From the NCBI GenBank assembly GCA_944321945.1, contig CALUNE010000002.1, forward strand, positions 222,287 through 286,286: DNA of 64,000 bases. Reading direction: 5' to 3'. Every line of letters starts with the position of its first letter. The stretch's first letter is position 1. This document shows, piece by piece, positions 33,254 through 42,132 of this stretch. The DNA is from an uncultured Alistipes sp. GTDB lineage: Bacteria; Bacteroidota; Bacteroidia; Bacteroidales; Rikenellaceae. The notes under the pieces were generated by a model. The model worked only from the letters and a program-made list of their open reading frames with translations. It did not search any database and had not been told where the DNA came from. A program made the position numbers and the translations under genes.

Positions 33254-33862
33254 TTACTCCTCGGTTGAAGTCCGAGTTACACCTTGTCGGTCGATTTGCT
33301 CGATACCCTGGCGGGTGGCGGCGCCGCGCAGAATCGTGCGACCGAAAAGGCTCAACTCTTCGCGCGAGGTCCCGTTCAGCCTCAGATCGAGCAGCGTCCC
33401 CATCAGCTGTTCGGCAAAGGCCGAGGCGTCGATTTCCGGCAGGAGCAGTTTTTGATTGCGACAGGTGTCGAGCTGGAGGCTCAACTCCTTGTGCCAGAAT
33501 TCGCGGTGTTCGTCGTAATGTTCGGCGAAAGCCACCTTGCGGCGCAGATCCGACAGAAAGCTGTGATCCACCTTGTAGAGATTCTCGATGTATTCGTTCA
33601 TCAGTCGGACGGCCTTTTTCAGGGGATTTCCGCTCCGGCGTTTGCGGCAGGCGACGATACGTTGCTGCTGTTCGTCGCGCATGGCATCGAGACAGGCGCC
33701 GATCAGATCGTTCTTGTCGGCGAACATTTCGTAGAGGGTGCGTTTCGAGATACCGAGCGTCTGCGCGATCTCATCGACCCGCACGGCACGGATGCCGTTG
33801 CGGGAGATGAACTCCTGCGTCGTGCGGATGATCTCTTCCTTGGTCGCTCCCCGTTTCATCAC
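33254..33862 (-). CDS. TetR/AcrR family regulator (RND operon 1)
   Basis: 202 residues. N-terminal helix-turn-helix GIRAVRVDEIAQTLGISKRTLYEMFADKNDLI (about 23-54) is the TetR DNA-binding domain; the rest is the ligand/dimer domain. It is the last gene of the operon adaptor-pump-OMF-tetR and overlaps the OMF gene by four bases (ATGA). Likely a repressor of its own pump operon that responds to pump substrates (inference). It is unusual in being promoter-distal rather than divergent. Confidence 0.9.
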   Translation of the reverse strand: MMKRGATKEEIIRTTQEFISRNGIRAVRVDEIAQTLGISKRTLYEMFADKNDLIGACLDAMRDEQQQRIVACRKRRSGNPLKKAVRLMNEYIENLYKVDHSFLSDLRRKVAFAEHYDEHREFWHKELSLQLDTCRNQKLLLPEIDASAFAEQLMGTLLDLRLNGTSREELSLFGRTILRGAATRQGIEQIDRQGVTRTSTEE

Positions 33863-35232
33863 TTCTCCTCCCCGGTTGCAAGGTCACGTCCGCCGCCGAG
33901 AGCCTGATAGAGGTTCACGACGCCCTGAATTTCGTCAAACTGGTCGGAGATCTGCGACAACTGGGCCGAGAGCAGCGACTGCTGGGCGGTCAATACCTCG
34001 AGGTAGGTCGTCGTACCGTGCTGCATGAGCAGTTCGGTCGATTCGACGGCACGCTCGAGCGCCTTGATCTGACCGATCCGCAGATCGGTCTTGGCGCGTG
34101 CCGACTGACACTGCACCAGGGCGTTGTTGACTTCGGCGCCGGCATTGAGCAGAGCCTGCTGGAATGCCAGGCGAGACTCCTCCTGCTGAGCCTTGGCGAT
34201 CTTCACCTGGGCGCGGTTGGCGTTGGCGTTGAAGATCGGCTGCAGCAGCGACGCGGCGGCCGTCCAGATCAGCTTGCCCGGATCGACGATGATGCCGTTG
34301 TTGTTCGTCCAGCCGAGCGTACCGCTCAGCGTGATCGACGGATAGAGGGCCGATCGAGCGCTGGCCGTTGCATAGTAGGACTGCATGAGCGAGTATTCGG
34401 CCTGACGGATGTCGGGACGGTTCGAGAGCATCTGCAGGGGCACACCCACGGCCAGTGTCTGAGGCATGTGCTGAGCCTCCAGCACGCCGCGTTTGATCGG
34501 GTGCGGAGCCTCGCCCAGCAGCGAGCAGAGGCTGTTTTCGGTCTGCGTGCGCTGATAGGCCAGATCGTGCAGCGAGGCTTCGATCGAGAGCGTGTTGGCT
34601 TCGTACTGGGCCACGCCGGCTTCGTTGGTCAGACCGGCATCCTTCATGGCGCGCATCATTTCGACGCTCTGACGCCATTTGGCGGCCGTCTCCTCGGTCA
34701 CGTTGTACTGGCTGTCGAGCATCAGCAGCGTGTAGTAGAGGTTGGCGACGCTGGCGATGAGCTGCGTCTTGACGGCCTGTTCATACTCCTTGCTTTGCAG
34801 GTAGAGGGCCTTGGCCTTGCGTTTGGCGTTGGTCAGACCGTTGAAGATGTCGATCTGCCAGCTGGCCGTCACGGGGATCGAGTAGGTCTTCGTCGGCGTG
34901 GCGCCGTCGAAGCTGCTCATCGAACCCTGGGGGGCGAAGTTGAACGACGGCAGGTAGGCCAGCCGCGCCGATTTGAGCGTGGCTTCGGCCTCCTTGACGC
35001 GCCAGCCGGCCGATTGCAGGTCGGTGTTGTTTTCCAGGGCCCGAGTGATGAGCGTCTGCAGCTGCGGATCGGTGAACATCTCCTGCCAGCTGATGTCGCC
35101 CAGGGTCGCCGAATCGGTGGTTTCGGCCGTGCCGTACAGTCCATCGGTCTTCACCTCGGGACGCGTGTAGGGCTTGTAGATGCCGCAGCCGGTCATGGCC
35201 GCTGCAGCCAGTATGATGATGGCTTTTCTCAT
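33859..35232 (-). CDS. Outer-membrane efflux lipoprotein (NodT/OprM family), RND system 1
   Basis: 457 residues. Lipoprotein signal MRKAIIILAAAAMTGC, then GIYKPYTRPEV. TolC-like repeat domains follow: ISWQEMFTDPQLQTLITRALENNTDLQSA, a periplasmic helical barrel region, LSNRPDIRQAEYSLMQSYYATASARSALYPSITLSGTLGW in the middle, and LEVLTAQQSLLSAQLSQISDQFDEIQGVVNLYQALGGG at the end. It forms the trimeric exit duct for the AcrB-like pump encoded directly upstream (3-base gap). Confidence 0.93.
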   Translation of the reverse strand: MRKAIIILAAAAMTGCGIYKPYTRPEVKTDGLYGTAETTDSATLGDISWQEMFTDPQLQTLITRALENNTDLQSAGWRVKEAEATLKSARLAYLPSFNFAPQGSMSSFDGATPTKTYSIPVTASWQIDIFNGLTNAKRKAKALYLQSKEYEQAVKTQLIASVANLYYTLLMLDSQYNVTEETAAKWRQSVEMMRAMKDAGLTNEAGVAQYEANTLSIEASLHDLAYQRTQTENSLCSLLGEAPHPIKRGVLEAQHMPQTLAVGVPLQMLSNRPDIRQAEYSLMQSYYATASARSALYPSITLSGTLGWTNNNGIIVDPGKLIWTAAASLLQPIFNANANRAQVKIAKAQQEESRLAFQQALLNAGAEVNNALVQCQSARAKTDLRIGQIKALERAVESTELLMQHGTTTYLEVLTAQQSLLSAQLSQISDQFDEIQGVVNLYQALGGGRDLATGEEK

Positions 35233-35235
35233 GTT

Positions 35236-38200
35236 TTATTCCTCCTCTTTCTCGTTTTTAACCTCTTCGACTTCGGCACGTACGGCCCACTGCGGATCGG
35301 GATCCAGTTCGAGGGGTTTGACCTTCTCCTGGAGCGTCTCGAAGACGATGAACAGCGTCGGCACGAGGAACAGCAGGGCCAGCGTTCCGACGATCATACC
35401 GCCGACGACACCCGAACCCAGCGTCGAGTTGCCGTTGGCACCTACGCCGTGCGACAGTACCAGCGGGATCATACCGAAGACGCAGGTCAGCACGGTCATC
35501 AGGATAGGACGCAGACGGGCCTTGGCGGCCGAGACGGCGGCCTGCGTGAGGCTCATGCCCGCACGGCGGCGGTCGGCGGCATACTCCGTGATCAGGATGG
35601 CGGTCTTCGACAGCAGACCGATCAGCATGATGATACCCGTCTGCAGGTAGATGTTGTTCTCCAGACCCATGATCTTGGCCAGCAGGAACGAACCCATCAG
35701 ACCGCACGGTACGGCCAGAATCACGGCGAACGGCAGCAGGAAGCTCTCGTACAGGGCGCTCAGGATCAGATAGATCAGCAGGATACAGATTCCGAAGATG
35801 ATGATCGTGTTGCTGCCGGTCTGAGCCTCTTCACGCGTGATGCCGTCGAATTCGTAGCCGTAGCCACGGGGCAGCACCTCGGCGGCAACCTCCTGGATGG
35901 CCTTGATGGCATCACCCGACGAGTAGCCGTCGGCGGCCGTACCGTTCACGGCGATCGAGTTGTACATGTTGAATCGGTTGAGCACCTCCGAACTGTAGAC
36001 ACGCGTCAGTTTGACGAACTGGCTCAGCGGGGCCATCTCGCCGCTCTCGGTGCGGACGAAGACGTTGTTGAGCGATTCGGTGTCGAGACGGTATTTCGGA
36101 TCGGCCTGGATGGTCACGTAGTACATCTTCGAGAATCGGTTGATGTTCGAGACATACTGGCCTCCGTAGTATCCCGAGAGGGTCGAGAGGATGGTCGAGG
36201 GCGAAACGCCGGCGCGTTTGGCCTTGGCGGCGTCGATGTCGACCATGTACTGCGGGAAGTTGATGTTGAAGGTCGAGTAGGCGCGGGCGATTTCGGGACG
36301 CTGGTTCAGCGCGGCGATGAACTGCAGGTAGACGTTGTAGAAGTCGGTCAGTTCACCTCCGGCCTTGTCCTGGAGGTTCATCGAAAAACCGGTCGACGTA
36401 CCGTAACCCGAGATCATCGGGGGTGCTACGGCGAAGAGCTGTGCATCCTTGATATCGGCCGTGCGGGCGTAGATCTGGTTGATGACCGCATTGACGGCAT
36501 CCTCCTTGTCGGGGCGCTCGTCCCAGTCCTTCAGCTTGATGATACACATACCGTACGACGTACCCTGACCGGCGATCATGCCGTAACCGGCCGTCTGCAT
36601 GAAGTCCTTGATCTGCGGGATGCTCCGTACGCGTCCGGCGATCTCCTCCATGACCTTGTTGGTTTCGGAGAGGGTCGAACCCGGGGCGGTGGTGACGTTG
36701 ACCATGATGGTACCCTGGTCCTCGTCGGGCACCAGACCCGTCTTGGTGGTGTTCATCAGCACGATCAGAGCCGCGAAGGCCAGGCAGAGCGTCGACCACA
36801 TGAGCCACTTGTGCTTGATGAAGAGCATTACGCCGTGCTTGTATTTGGCCACCAGGGCGCCGAATGCGGTGTTGAAGGCCTTGCGGAAGCGGGCGGCGAA
36901 GTTGTCGCGCATCTCGCCGTTTTCATCCAGATAGGGCTTCAGAATCAGGGCGCAGAGGGCCGGCGAGAGGGTCAGGGCGTTGACGGCCGACAGACCCACG
37001 GCCACGGCCATCGTGATACCGAACTGCGTATAGAAGACACCCGACGTACCGCCCATCATCGCAACGGGGATAAACACGGCCATGAAGACCAGCGTCGAGG
37101 TTACGATGGCCGACGTGATACCCGACATGGCGTCAATCGTAGCCATGTAGGAGGATTTGTAGCCGGCGTCGAAACGGGCCTGGACGGCTTCGACGACGAT
37201 GATGGCATCATCGACGACCGTACCGATGGCAAGAACCAGGGCGAAGAGCGTCAGCAGGTTGATCGAGAATCCGGCCACAGACAGGAAGGCGAACGTTCCG
37301 ACCAGGGCCACGATGATCGAGACCGTCGGGATGAGCGTCGAGCGGATATCCTGCAGGAAGACGTACACCACGAGGATCACGAGCAGGATGGCTTCGAAGA
37401 GGGTTTTGATCACCTCCTTCATCGAGGCGTAGAGGAAGTCGTTGACGCTCTGCAGGTGGGCGATGGCGACGCCTTTGGGCAGTTCCTGCGAGATTTCGTC
37501 GAGCAGGGCGTTGATGTCGTTGACGACCTGCGTGGCGTTCGAGCCGGCGGTCTGGAAGACCATGGCGCTGACGCCCGGGTGACCGTTCGTGTAGCCCTTG
37601 AAGGCGTAGGATTCACGTCCGAGTTCGATGTCGGCAATATCCTTCAGCCGGAGCACATTGCCGTCGGCATCCGAGCGGATGACGACCTGGCCGAACTCTT
37701 CGGGGGTCTGCATACGTCCGCGATACTTCATCGTATACTGGAACGTATTGTCGGAGTTTTCACCCAGCGTACCGGTAGCCGATTCGATGTTCTGTTCGGC
37801 CAGAGCAGCCGTCACGTCCGACGGAATGAGTTTGTACTGGGCCATGATGTCGGGCTTCAGCCAGACACGCATCGAGTAGTCGGCACCCAGCGTGAAGGCC
37901 TCGCCGACGCCCTGGATACGCAGGATTCGGGGCTCGATGTTGATCTTCAGGTAGTTCGACAGGAACGTTTCGTCGTAGCTGTCATCGGGGCTGTAGAGCG
38001 AGAAGATCTTCACCATGGAGGTCTGACGCTTCATGGTCGTCACACCGATCTGCGTTACTTCGGAAGGCAGCTGACCGGTGGCCGTCGAGACCTTGTTCTG
38101 AACGTTCACGGCTGCCATGTCGGGGTCGGTGCCCTGGCGGAAGTAGATCGAGATCGAGGCGCTTCCGGCGGCGGCACTCGAGGTCATGTAGGTCATGTTC

Positions 38201-38421
38201 TCGACGCCGTTGATGGCCTCCTCGAGGGGCACGACGACCGATTTCTGAATGGTCTCGGCGCTGGCGCCCGGATACGAGGCGCGCACCATGACCGTCGGGG
38301 GTGCGATGTCGGGGTATTGCTCGATAGGCAGGGTTGCCAGGCCGATCAAGCCCGCAATCACGATCACAATGGAGATGACCGACGCCAATACGGGTCGTTC
38401 AATAAAATGCTTGAGTGTCAT
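35236..38421 (-). CDS. RND efflux pump, AcrB/MexB type (system 1)
   Basis: 1061 residues, 12 membrane helices, HAE1 family. N-terminus LKHFIERPVLASVISIVIVIAGLIGLATLPIEQYPDIAPPTV. The proton-relay aspartates lie in LAIGTVVDDAIIVVEAV (TM4), and a lysine in GLLSKTAILITEYA (TM10). The porter-domain and funnel segments are complete. Proton-driven export of hydrophobic compounds, with adaptor and OMF from the same operon (gaps of 3 bases on both sides). A long open frame on the opposite strand here is a GC-rich shadow. Confidence 0.95.
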   Translation of the reverse strand: MTLKHFIERPVLASVISIVIVIAGLIGLATLPIEQYPDIAPPTVMVRASYPGASAETIQKSVVVPLEEAINGVENMTYMTSSAAAGSASISIYFRQGTDPDMAAVNVQNKVSTATGQLPSEVTQIGVTTMKRQTSMVKIFSLYSPDDSYDETFLSNYLKINIEPRILRIQGVGEAFTLGADYSMRVWLKPDIMAQYKLIPSDVTAALAEQNIESATGTLGENSDNTFQYTMKYRGRMQTPEEFGQVVIRSDADGNVLRLKDIADIELGRESYAFKGYTNGHPGVSAMVFQTAGSNATQVVNDINALLDEISQELPKGVAIAHLQSVNDFLYASMKEVIKTLFEAILLVILVVYVFLQDIRSTLIPTVSIIVALVGTFAFLSVAGFSINLLTLFALVLAIGTVVDDAIIVVEAVQARFDAGYKSSYMATIDAMSGITSAIVTSTLVFMAVFIPVAMMGGTSGVFYTQFGITMAVAVGLSAVNALTLSPALCALILKPYLDENGEMRDNFAARFRKAFNTAFGALVAKYKHGVMLFIKHKWLMWSTLCLAFAALIVLMNTTKTGLVPDEDQGTIMVNVTTAPGSTLSETNKVMEEIAGRVRSIPQIKDFMQTAGYGMIAGQGTSYGMCIIKLKDWDERPDKEDAVNAVINQIYARTADIKDAQLFAVAPPMISGYGTSTGFSMNLQDKAGGELTDFYNVYLQFIAALNQRPEIARAYSTFNINFPQYMVDIDAAKAKRAGVSPSTILSTLSGYYGGQYVSNINRFSKMYYVTIQADPKYRLDTESLNNVFVRTESGEMAPLSQFVKLTRVYSSEVLNRFNMYNSIAVNGTAADGYSSGDAIKAIQEVAAEVLPRGYGYEFDGITREEAQTGSNTIIIFGICILLIYLILSALYESFLLPFAVILAVPCGLMGSFLLAKIMGLENNIYLQTGIIMLIGLLSKTAILITEYAADRRRAGMSLTQAAVSAAKARLRPILMTVLTCVFGMIPLVLSHGVGANGNSTLGSGVVGGMIVGTLALLFLVPTLFIVFETLQEKVKPLELDPDPQWAVRAEVEEVKNEKEEE

Positions 38422-38424
38422 GGG

Positions 38425-39636
38425 TTATTCCTCCTTTTCGGTTTGGGTTTGGGCGGCAGCGTCCTTCACCTCGTTCTGGTCGGCGGCAGCAGCGGCCTCC
38501 TCATTGTTCTGCTCGGGTGCGGGGGTTGCGGCAGCTTCGCCCTTGGCTCGGATCGGCGTGCCTTCACGCATCAGACCGACACCTTCGGTGACGATCACGT
38601 CGCCCGGAACCAGACCCGACTTTACGATATACTCTTTGCCGTTGGAGATGGATTCAACGTCGATCGGGGCCGACGTGGCCTTGCCGTCCATTACCTTATA
38701 GGTGAACACCTTGTCCTGAATTTCGAACGTGGCGCTCTGCGGCACGACGATGCAGTCCTTGAAGGAGCTGGTCAGGATGACATTGCCCGAGCCACCGCTG
38801 TGGAGCAGACCGTTGGGGTTGGGGAAGGCGGCACGCAGCGAGACGCTGCCCGTCGAGGTATCGATCACACCGCTGATCGACTCCACGCGACCCTTCAGAT
38901 CGTAGATCGAGCCGTCGTTGAGTTGGAGCTGCACGTCGGGCATGCTCTTCAGGGTAGCCTCGATCGAGCCATAGCGGCGCGTGAGGTTGAGCAGCTGATT
39001 CTCGTTCATCGAGAAGTAGACATACATGGTCGAGTTGTCCGAGACGGTGGTCAGCGGCTGGGGCATCGAAGCGCTGACCAGAGCACCTACCCGATAGGGA
39101 AGCGTACCGACAACGCCGTTCGACGGAGCCTTGACAACCGTATAGGAGAGGTTGTTGGCGGCATTGACGCGCTGGGCCTCGGCCTGAGCCAGCTGAGCCT
39201 TTGCGGTCAGCAGGTTGTTTTCGGCGGTCGAGAGGTCGAACTGCGAGACGACGTTGCGGGCGAAAAGTTCTTTTTTGCTGTCGTAGGTAAGTTGGGCCGT
39301 AGCCACACTGGCTTCAGCGGCGGCGACATTGGCCTCGGCGGTCTGCAGGGCGGCCTTGTAGGGGACCTGATCGATGATGAACAGGGTCTGCCCCTTCGAG
39401 ACGCTCTGACCTTCGTTGACGCAGAGCTGCCAGATGGTTCCCGAAACCTGCGGATAGATATCGATGTCCTGGCGACCGCGGATCGTAGCCGAGTAGTTGG
39501 TCGGGATTTCGCGGTCGGTCTTGGCAATGGTCATCACGGCATACTCGCCGGGACCCATGGCCGTCGGAGCCTGTCCACATGCAACGGCAGCCAGGCAACA
39601 AGCCCAAACGGCCGCTTTCACGAATGTTTGCTTCAT
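38425..39636 (-). CDS. RND efflux periplasmic adaptor lipoprotein (system 1)
   Basis: 403 residues. Lipoprotein signal MKQTFVKAAVWACCLAAVAC. Membrane-fusion-protein order: beta-barrel start YSATIRGRQDIDIYPQVSGTIWQLCVNEGQSVSKGQTLFIID (lipoyl half 1), a helical hairpin rich in Ala/Gln (about 95-165), lipoyl half 2 VVKAPSNGVVGTLPYRVGALVS, then barrel and membrane-proximal domains. The C-terminus is Ala/Glu-rich and low-complexity. It starts at ATG 39636; a longer frame to 39681 would destroy the signal peptide. First gene of the operon. Confidence 0.93.
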   Translation of the reverse strand: MKQTFVKAAVWACCLAAVACGQAPTAMGPGEYAVMTIAKTDREIPTNYSATIRGRQDIDIYPQVSGTIWQLCVNEGQSVSKGQTLFIIDQVPYKAALQTAEANVAAAEASVATAQLTYDSKKELFARNVVSQFDLSTAENNLLTAKAQLAQAEAQRVNAANNLSYTVVKAPSNGVVGTLPYRVGALVSASMPQPLTTVSDNSTMYVYFSMNENQLLNLTRRYGSIEATLKSMPDVQLQLNDGSIYDLKGRVESISGVIDTSTGSVSLRAAFPNPNGLLHSGGSGNVILTSSFKDCIVVPQSATFEIQDKVFTYKVMDGKATSAPIDVESISNGKEYIVKSGLVPGDVIVTEGVGLMREGTPIRAKGEAAATPAPEQNNEEAAAAADQNEVKDAAAQTQTEKEE

Positions 39637-39678
39637 AACTTTCCTTTTCTTTGTTATACTAAAAAACTTTTTCAGGTG

Positions 39679-39686
39679 CAAAAGTA
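39679..39686 (-). promoter_or_regulatory. -7 box of RND operon 1
   Basis: TACTTTTG on the minus strand, perfect TAnnTTTG, 43 bases before the adaptor ATG. The same octamer serves the second RND operon (54686-54693) and yicC. Confidence 0.6.
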
Positions 39687-39763
39687 TCTTAAAAACGGTG
39701 CCGATGTGCCTTATATTGCGAACAGTGTTGGTACATTTCGGAGCAATAATAGGATTATTCTCT

Positions 39764-39771
39764 TATTTTTG
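39764..39771 (+). promoter_or_regulatory. -7 box for the AraC-type regulator
   Basis: TATTTTTG matches TAnnTTTG, 29 bases before the ATG at 39800; an identical octamer at 39774-39781 is too close to the start to be the main one. Confidence 0.45.
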
Positions 39772-39799
39772 ATTATTTTTGTTCGAAAAAAGAATTCAT

Positions 39800-40654
39800 A
39801 TGCCCCTGATCAATCCATTAGTCACCTCTGCGGAGGAACCATTCATTGTTGGAGAATCCGATTTTTCCTACTTCGAGCAAAATGCCCATCGGCTTGAAGG
39901 GTGTGCCATACTCTTTTGTCGGGAGGGTACGGCCGAGGTGATGGTTGATCAGTGTCAGGGGCGTTTGCAGCACAATTCGACGGTATTGCTGTTGCCGGGC
40001 ACATACCTTCTGTTTCTCGACCGTTCGGAGGATTTCCGGGCATCATACTGTACCTTTTCGCGGGATCTGTTTCTGGAGGCGGCATTCCGCTTGGACCCCG
40101 GCTTTTTCGAGACCGTCCATCGGCGCCCCTTTTCGACGCCTCCGCAACGGATCGTCGACGGAACCAACATCTGGTTTCAGATGATGGCCTACAACTACTC
40201 GGACCGCCAGAATATTTTCCGATACACGATCGTCAAGAACCGCCTGCAGAATGTCTTGCTGGAGATCTACGACAAGATGCAGCGTATGGCATCGAAAGAC
40301 GCGTCGTCGAACGAATCGACGACGCGTCAGACGGAGTTGTTCCAGCGCTTCGCCGCCCTGGTTCACGAAAATTGCGCGCAGGAACGCGAGGTCTCCTTCT
40401 ATGCCGACAAACTCTGCATTTCGACGCGGTATCTTTCGACGATCGTGCGTTGCGTGGCCCACACGTCGGCCAAGGAGTTCATCGACCGGTCGGTGATGCT
40501 GGAGATTCGGATGATGCTGCGGTCGACGGATCTTTCGGTGCAGGAGATCGCCTATCGGTTGAAGTTTCCGGATCAGTCCTATCTGGGCCGATTCTTCAAG
40601 AAGCACGCCGGGGAGTCCCCTACCGAGTATCGCAACGCCAGACAGGGCCGGTAG
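39800..40654 (+). CDS. AraC family transcriptional regulator
   Basis: 284 residues. N-terminal cupin-like effector domain (about 30-110: CAILFCREGTAEVMVDQCQGRLQHNSTVLLLPGTYLLFLD). C-terminal double helix-turn-helix: VSFYADKLCISTRYLSTIVRCVAHTSAKEFIDR and LSVQEIAYRLKFPDQSYLGRFFKKHAGESPTEYRNA. Divergent from RND operon 1 with a 163-base shared region, so it may control the pump as well as itself (inference). ATG at 39800 is preferred over a TTG at 39779. Confidence 0.9.
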   Translation: MPLINPLVTSAEEPFIVGESDFSYFEQNAHRLEGCAILFCREGTAEVMVDQCQGRLQHNSTVLLLPGTYLLFLDRSEDFRASYCTFSRDLFLEAAFRLDPGFFETVHRRPFSTPPQRIVDGTNIWFQMMAYNYSDRQNIFRYTIVKNRLQNVLLEIYDKMQRMASKDASSNESTTRQTELFQRFAALVHENCAQEREVSFYADKLCISTRYLSTIVRCVAHTSAKEFIDRSVMLEIRMMLRSTDLSVQEIAYRLKFPDQSYLGRFFKKHAGESPTEYRNARQGR

Positions 40655-40901
40655 GGGCATCGGATCGATCCTCCCGTCGAGGAGTGACCTGTCGTGCTGG
40701 TTTCGGATCGAAGTTTGGACCCGAAATTGCAGCGGGTCGCATGTCGGCCGACCGAATGTGCGACGATCGGTTGTCGTCGCATAATAGGAACTCCGATTTT
40801 TCGTTTTACGTGTGTCGGAGGCGGTCCCGATCGGATTCAGCAGGTGTCGGCGTGGACGAGACGAGGCGGACCTGCCGGCAGAATGAAAAATATTGAATAC
40901 T

Positions 40902-41906
40902 ATGAAAGTCATGCTTTTCGGGACGCAGCCCTATGACCGGGAGTCCTTCGAGCGGATCCGGGCGAATTTCGGATTCGAGATCTGCTACCATCGCAGCCAT
41001 CTGAATGCCAACAACGTTGCCTTGGCGAAGGGCGCCGACGTCGTCTGCATCTTCGTCAACGATACGGCTGATGCGGAGACGATCCGGGCATTGGCGGAGA
41101 TGGGTGTGAAGCTCATTGCGCTGCGCTGTGCGGGGTTCAACAACGTGGATCTGAAGGCCGCGGCTCAGTACGGCATCCCCGTGGTGCGGGTTCCGGCCTA
41201 CTCGCCGCACGCCGTGGCAGAGCATGCCGTGGCCCTGATGCTGGCGCTCAACCGCAAGATCCACCGAGCCTACTGGCGGACGCGTGACGGGAACTTTTCG
41301 CTGCACGGACTGATGGGTTTCGACATGTACGGCAAGACGGCCGGCATCATCGGCACAGGCAAGATCGCGCGTGAACTGATCCGTATCCTGAAGGGATTCG
41401 GCATGGAGATTCTGGCCTACGATCTCTACCCCGATGCGGCGTATGCGGCACAGGCGGGCATCACCTACGTGTCGCTGGAGGAGTTGTACAAACGTTCGGA
41501 CATCATTTCGCTGCACTGCCCGCTGACCGACCAGACGCGCTACATGATCGGCGATGTGGCCATTTCGCAGATGAAGCCGGGTGTCGTGCTCATCAATACG
41601 GGCCGCGGACAGCTGATTCACACCGAGGCGCTGATCGACGGTCTGAAGGAGAAACGCATCGGAGCGGCCGGTCTGGACGTCTACGAAGAGGAGGCGGCCT
41701 ATTTCTACGAGGATACCTCGGACCGGATCATGGACGATGACGTGTTGGCGCGTCTGCTGTCGTTCAACAACGTGATCGTGACTTCGCATCAGGGCTTCTT
41801 CACGCGGGAGGCGCTGGATAACATTGCGCGGGTCACGATGCTCAACATCAGCGAATTCGAGGTTCACAAGACGCTGACGAACGAGGTGCATCTCGAAGCG
41901 GAATAG
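40902..41906 (+). CDS. ldhA: D-lactate dehydrogenase / 2-hydroxyacid dehydrogenase
   Basis: 334 residues. D-isomer 2-hydroxyacid dehydrogenase: substrate-domain LRCAGFNNVDLKAA, VRVPAYSPHAVAEHAVALMLALNRKIHRAYWRTRDGNFSLHGLMGFDMYGKTAGIIGTGKIARELIRILKGFGM (GxGxxxx Rossmann), catalytic Arg in INTGRGQLIHTEAL, Glu in LDVYEEEAAYF, and His in VTSHQGFFTREAL. The full set fits NADH-linked D-lactate formation from pyruvate in fermentation. Alone in its unit; the 247 bases upstream hold no gene and no clear -7 box. Confidence 0.93.
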   Translation: MKVMLFGTQPYDRESFERIRANFGFEICYHRSHLNANNVALAKGADVVCIFVNDTADAETIRALAEMGVKLIALRCAGFNNVDLKAAAQYGIPVVRVPAYSPHAVAEHAVALMLALNRKIHRAYWRTRDGNFSLHGLMGFDMYGKTAGIIGTGKIARELIRILKGFGMEILAYDLYPDAAYAAQAGITYVSLEELYKRSDIISLHCPLTDQTRYMIGDVAISQMKPGVVLINTGRGQLIHTEALIDGLKEKRIGAAGLDVYEEEAAYFYEDTSDRIMDDDVLARLLSFNNVIVTSHQGFFTREALDNIARVTMLNISEFEVHKTLTNEVHLEAE

Positions 41907-41938
41907 ATCCTTGCCGCGAGCTTTGTGAAGCCGTCGGG

Positions 41939-41969
41939 ACGAGGGGCTGGCCGGAGGCCGGCCCCTCGT
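41939..41969 (+). terminator. Hairpin after ldhA
   Basis: 14-bp GC-rich stem (41939-41952 with 41956-41969, one G-U pair) and a 3-base loop, 32 bases after the ldhA stop. There is no T-run, so it may act as a transcript 3'-end stabiliser or a Rho-assisted site. Confidence 0.6.
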
Positions 41970-42099
41970 TGCCGTTGAATGCGGTCGGATGGTTCTGCAG
42001 CCTGGGGGCTCCCGACGCTTCCCGGCTCCTATCCCGAAAAGAGGTAAAACGGGTAGGATGAACCGTAATCCGGGTATGGTTCCGGGGGTGGAAAGGGCT

Positions 42100-42107
42100 T
42101 AATTTTG
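42100..42107 (+). promoter_or_regulatory. -7 box for the cupin-CMD operon
   Basis: TAATTTTG, perfect TAnnTTTG, 25 bases before the ATG at 42133. Confidence 0.55.
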
Positions 42108-42132
42108 TATCGGAAACCCGTAAAAACCTGCA

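Noticed and set aside
34018-39897. A 1959-codon open frame on the plus strand opposite RND operon 1
   Set aside because: It is antisense to three unmistakable efflux genes; long antisense frames are common in high-GC coding DNA. The same applies to the 1072-codon plus-strand frame at 30592-33810 opposite the met operon.
40655-40901. Small gene or transposon remnant between the AraC-type gene and ldhA
   Set aside because: Only short frames and one weak inverted repeat (CTCCGA...TCGGAG, 40791-40820, 18-base loop) are present; nothing recognisable.
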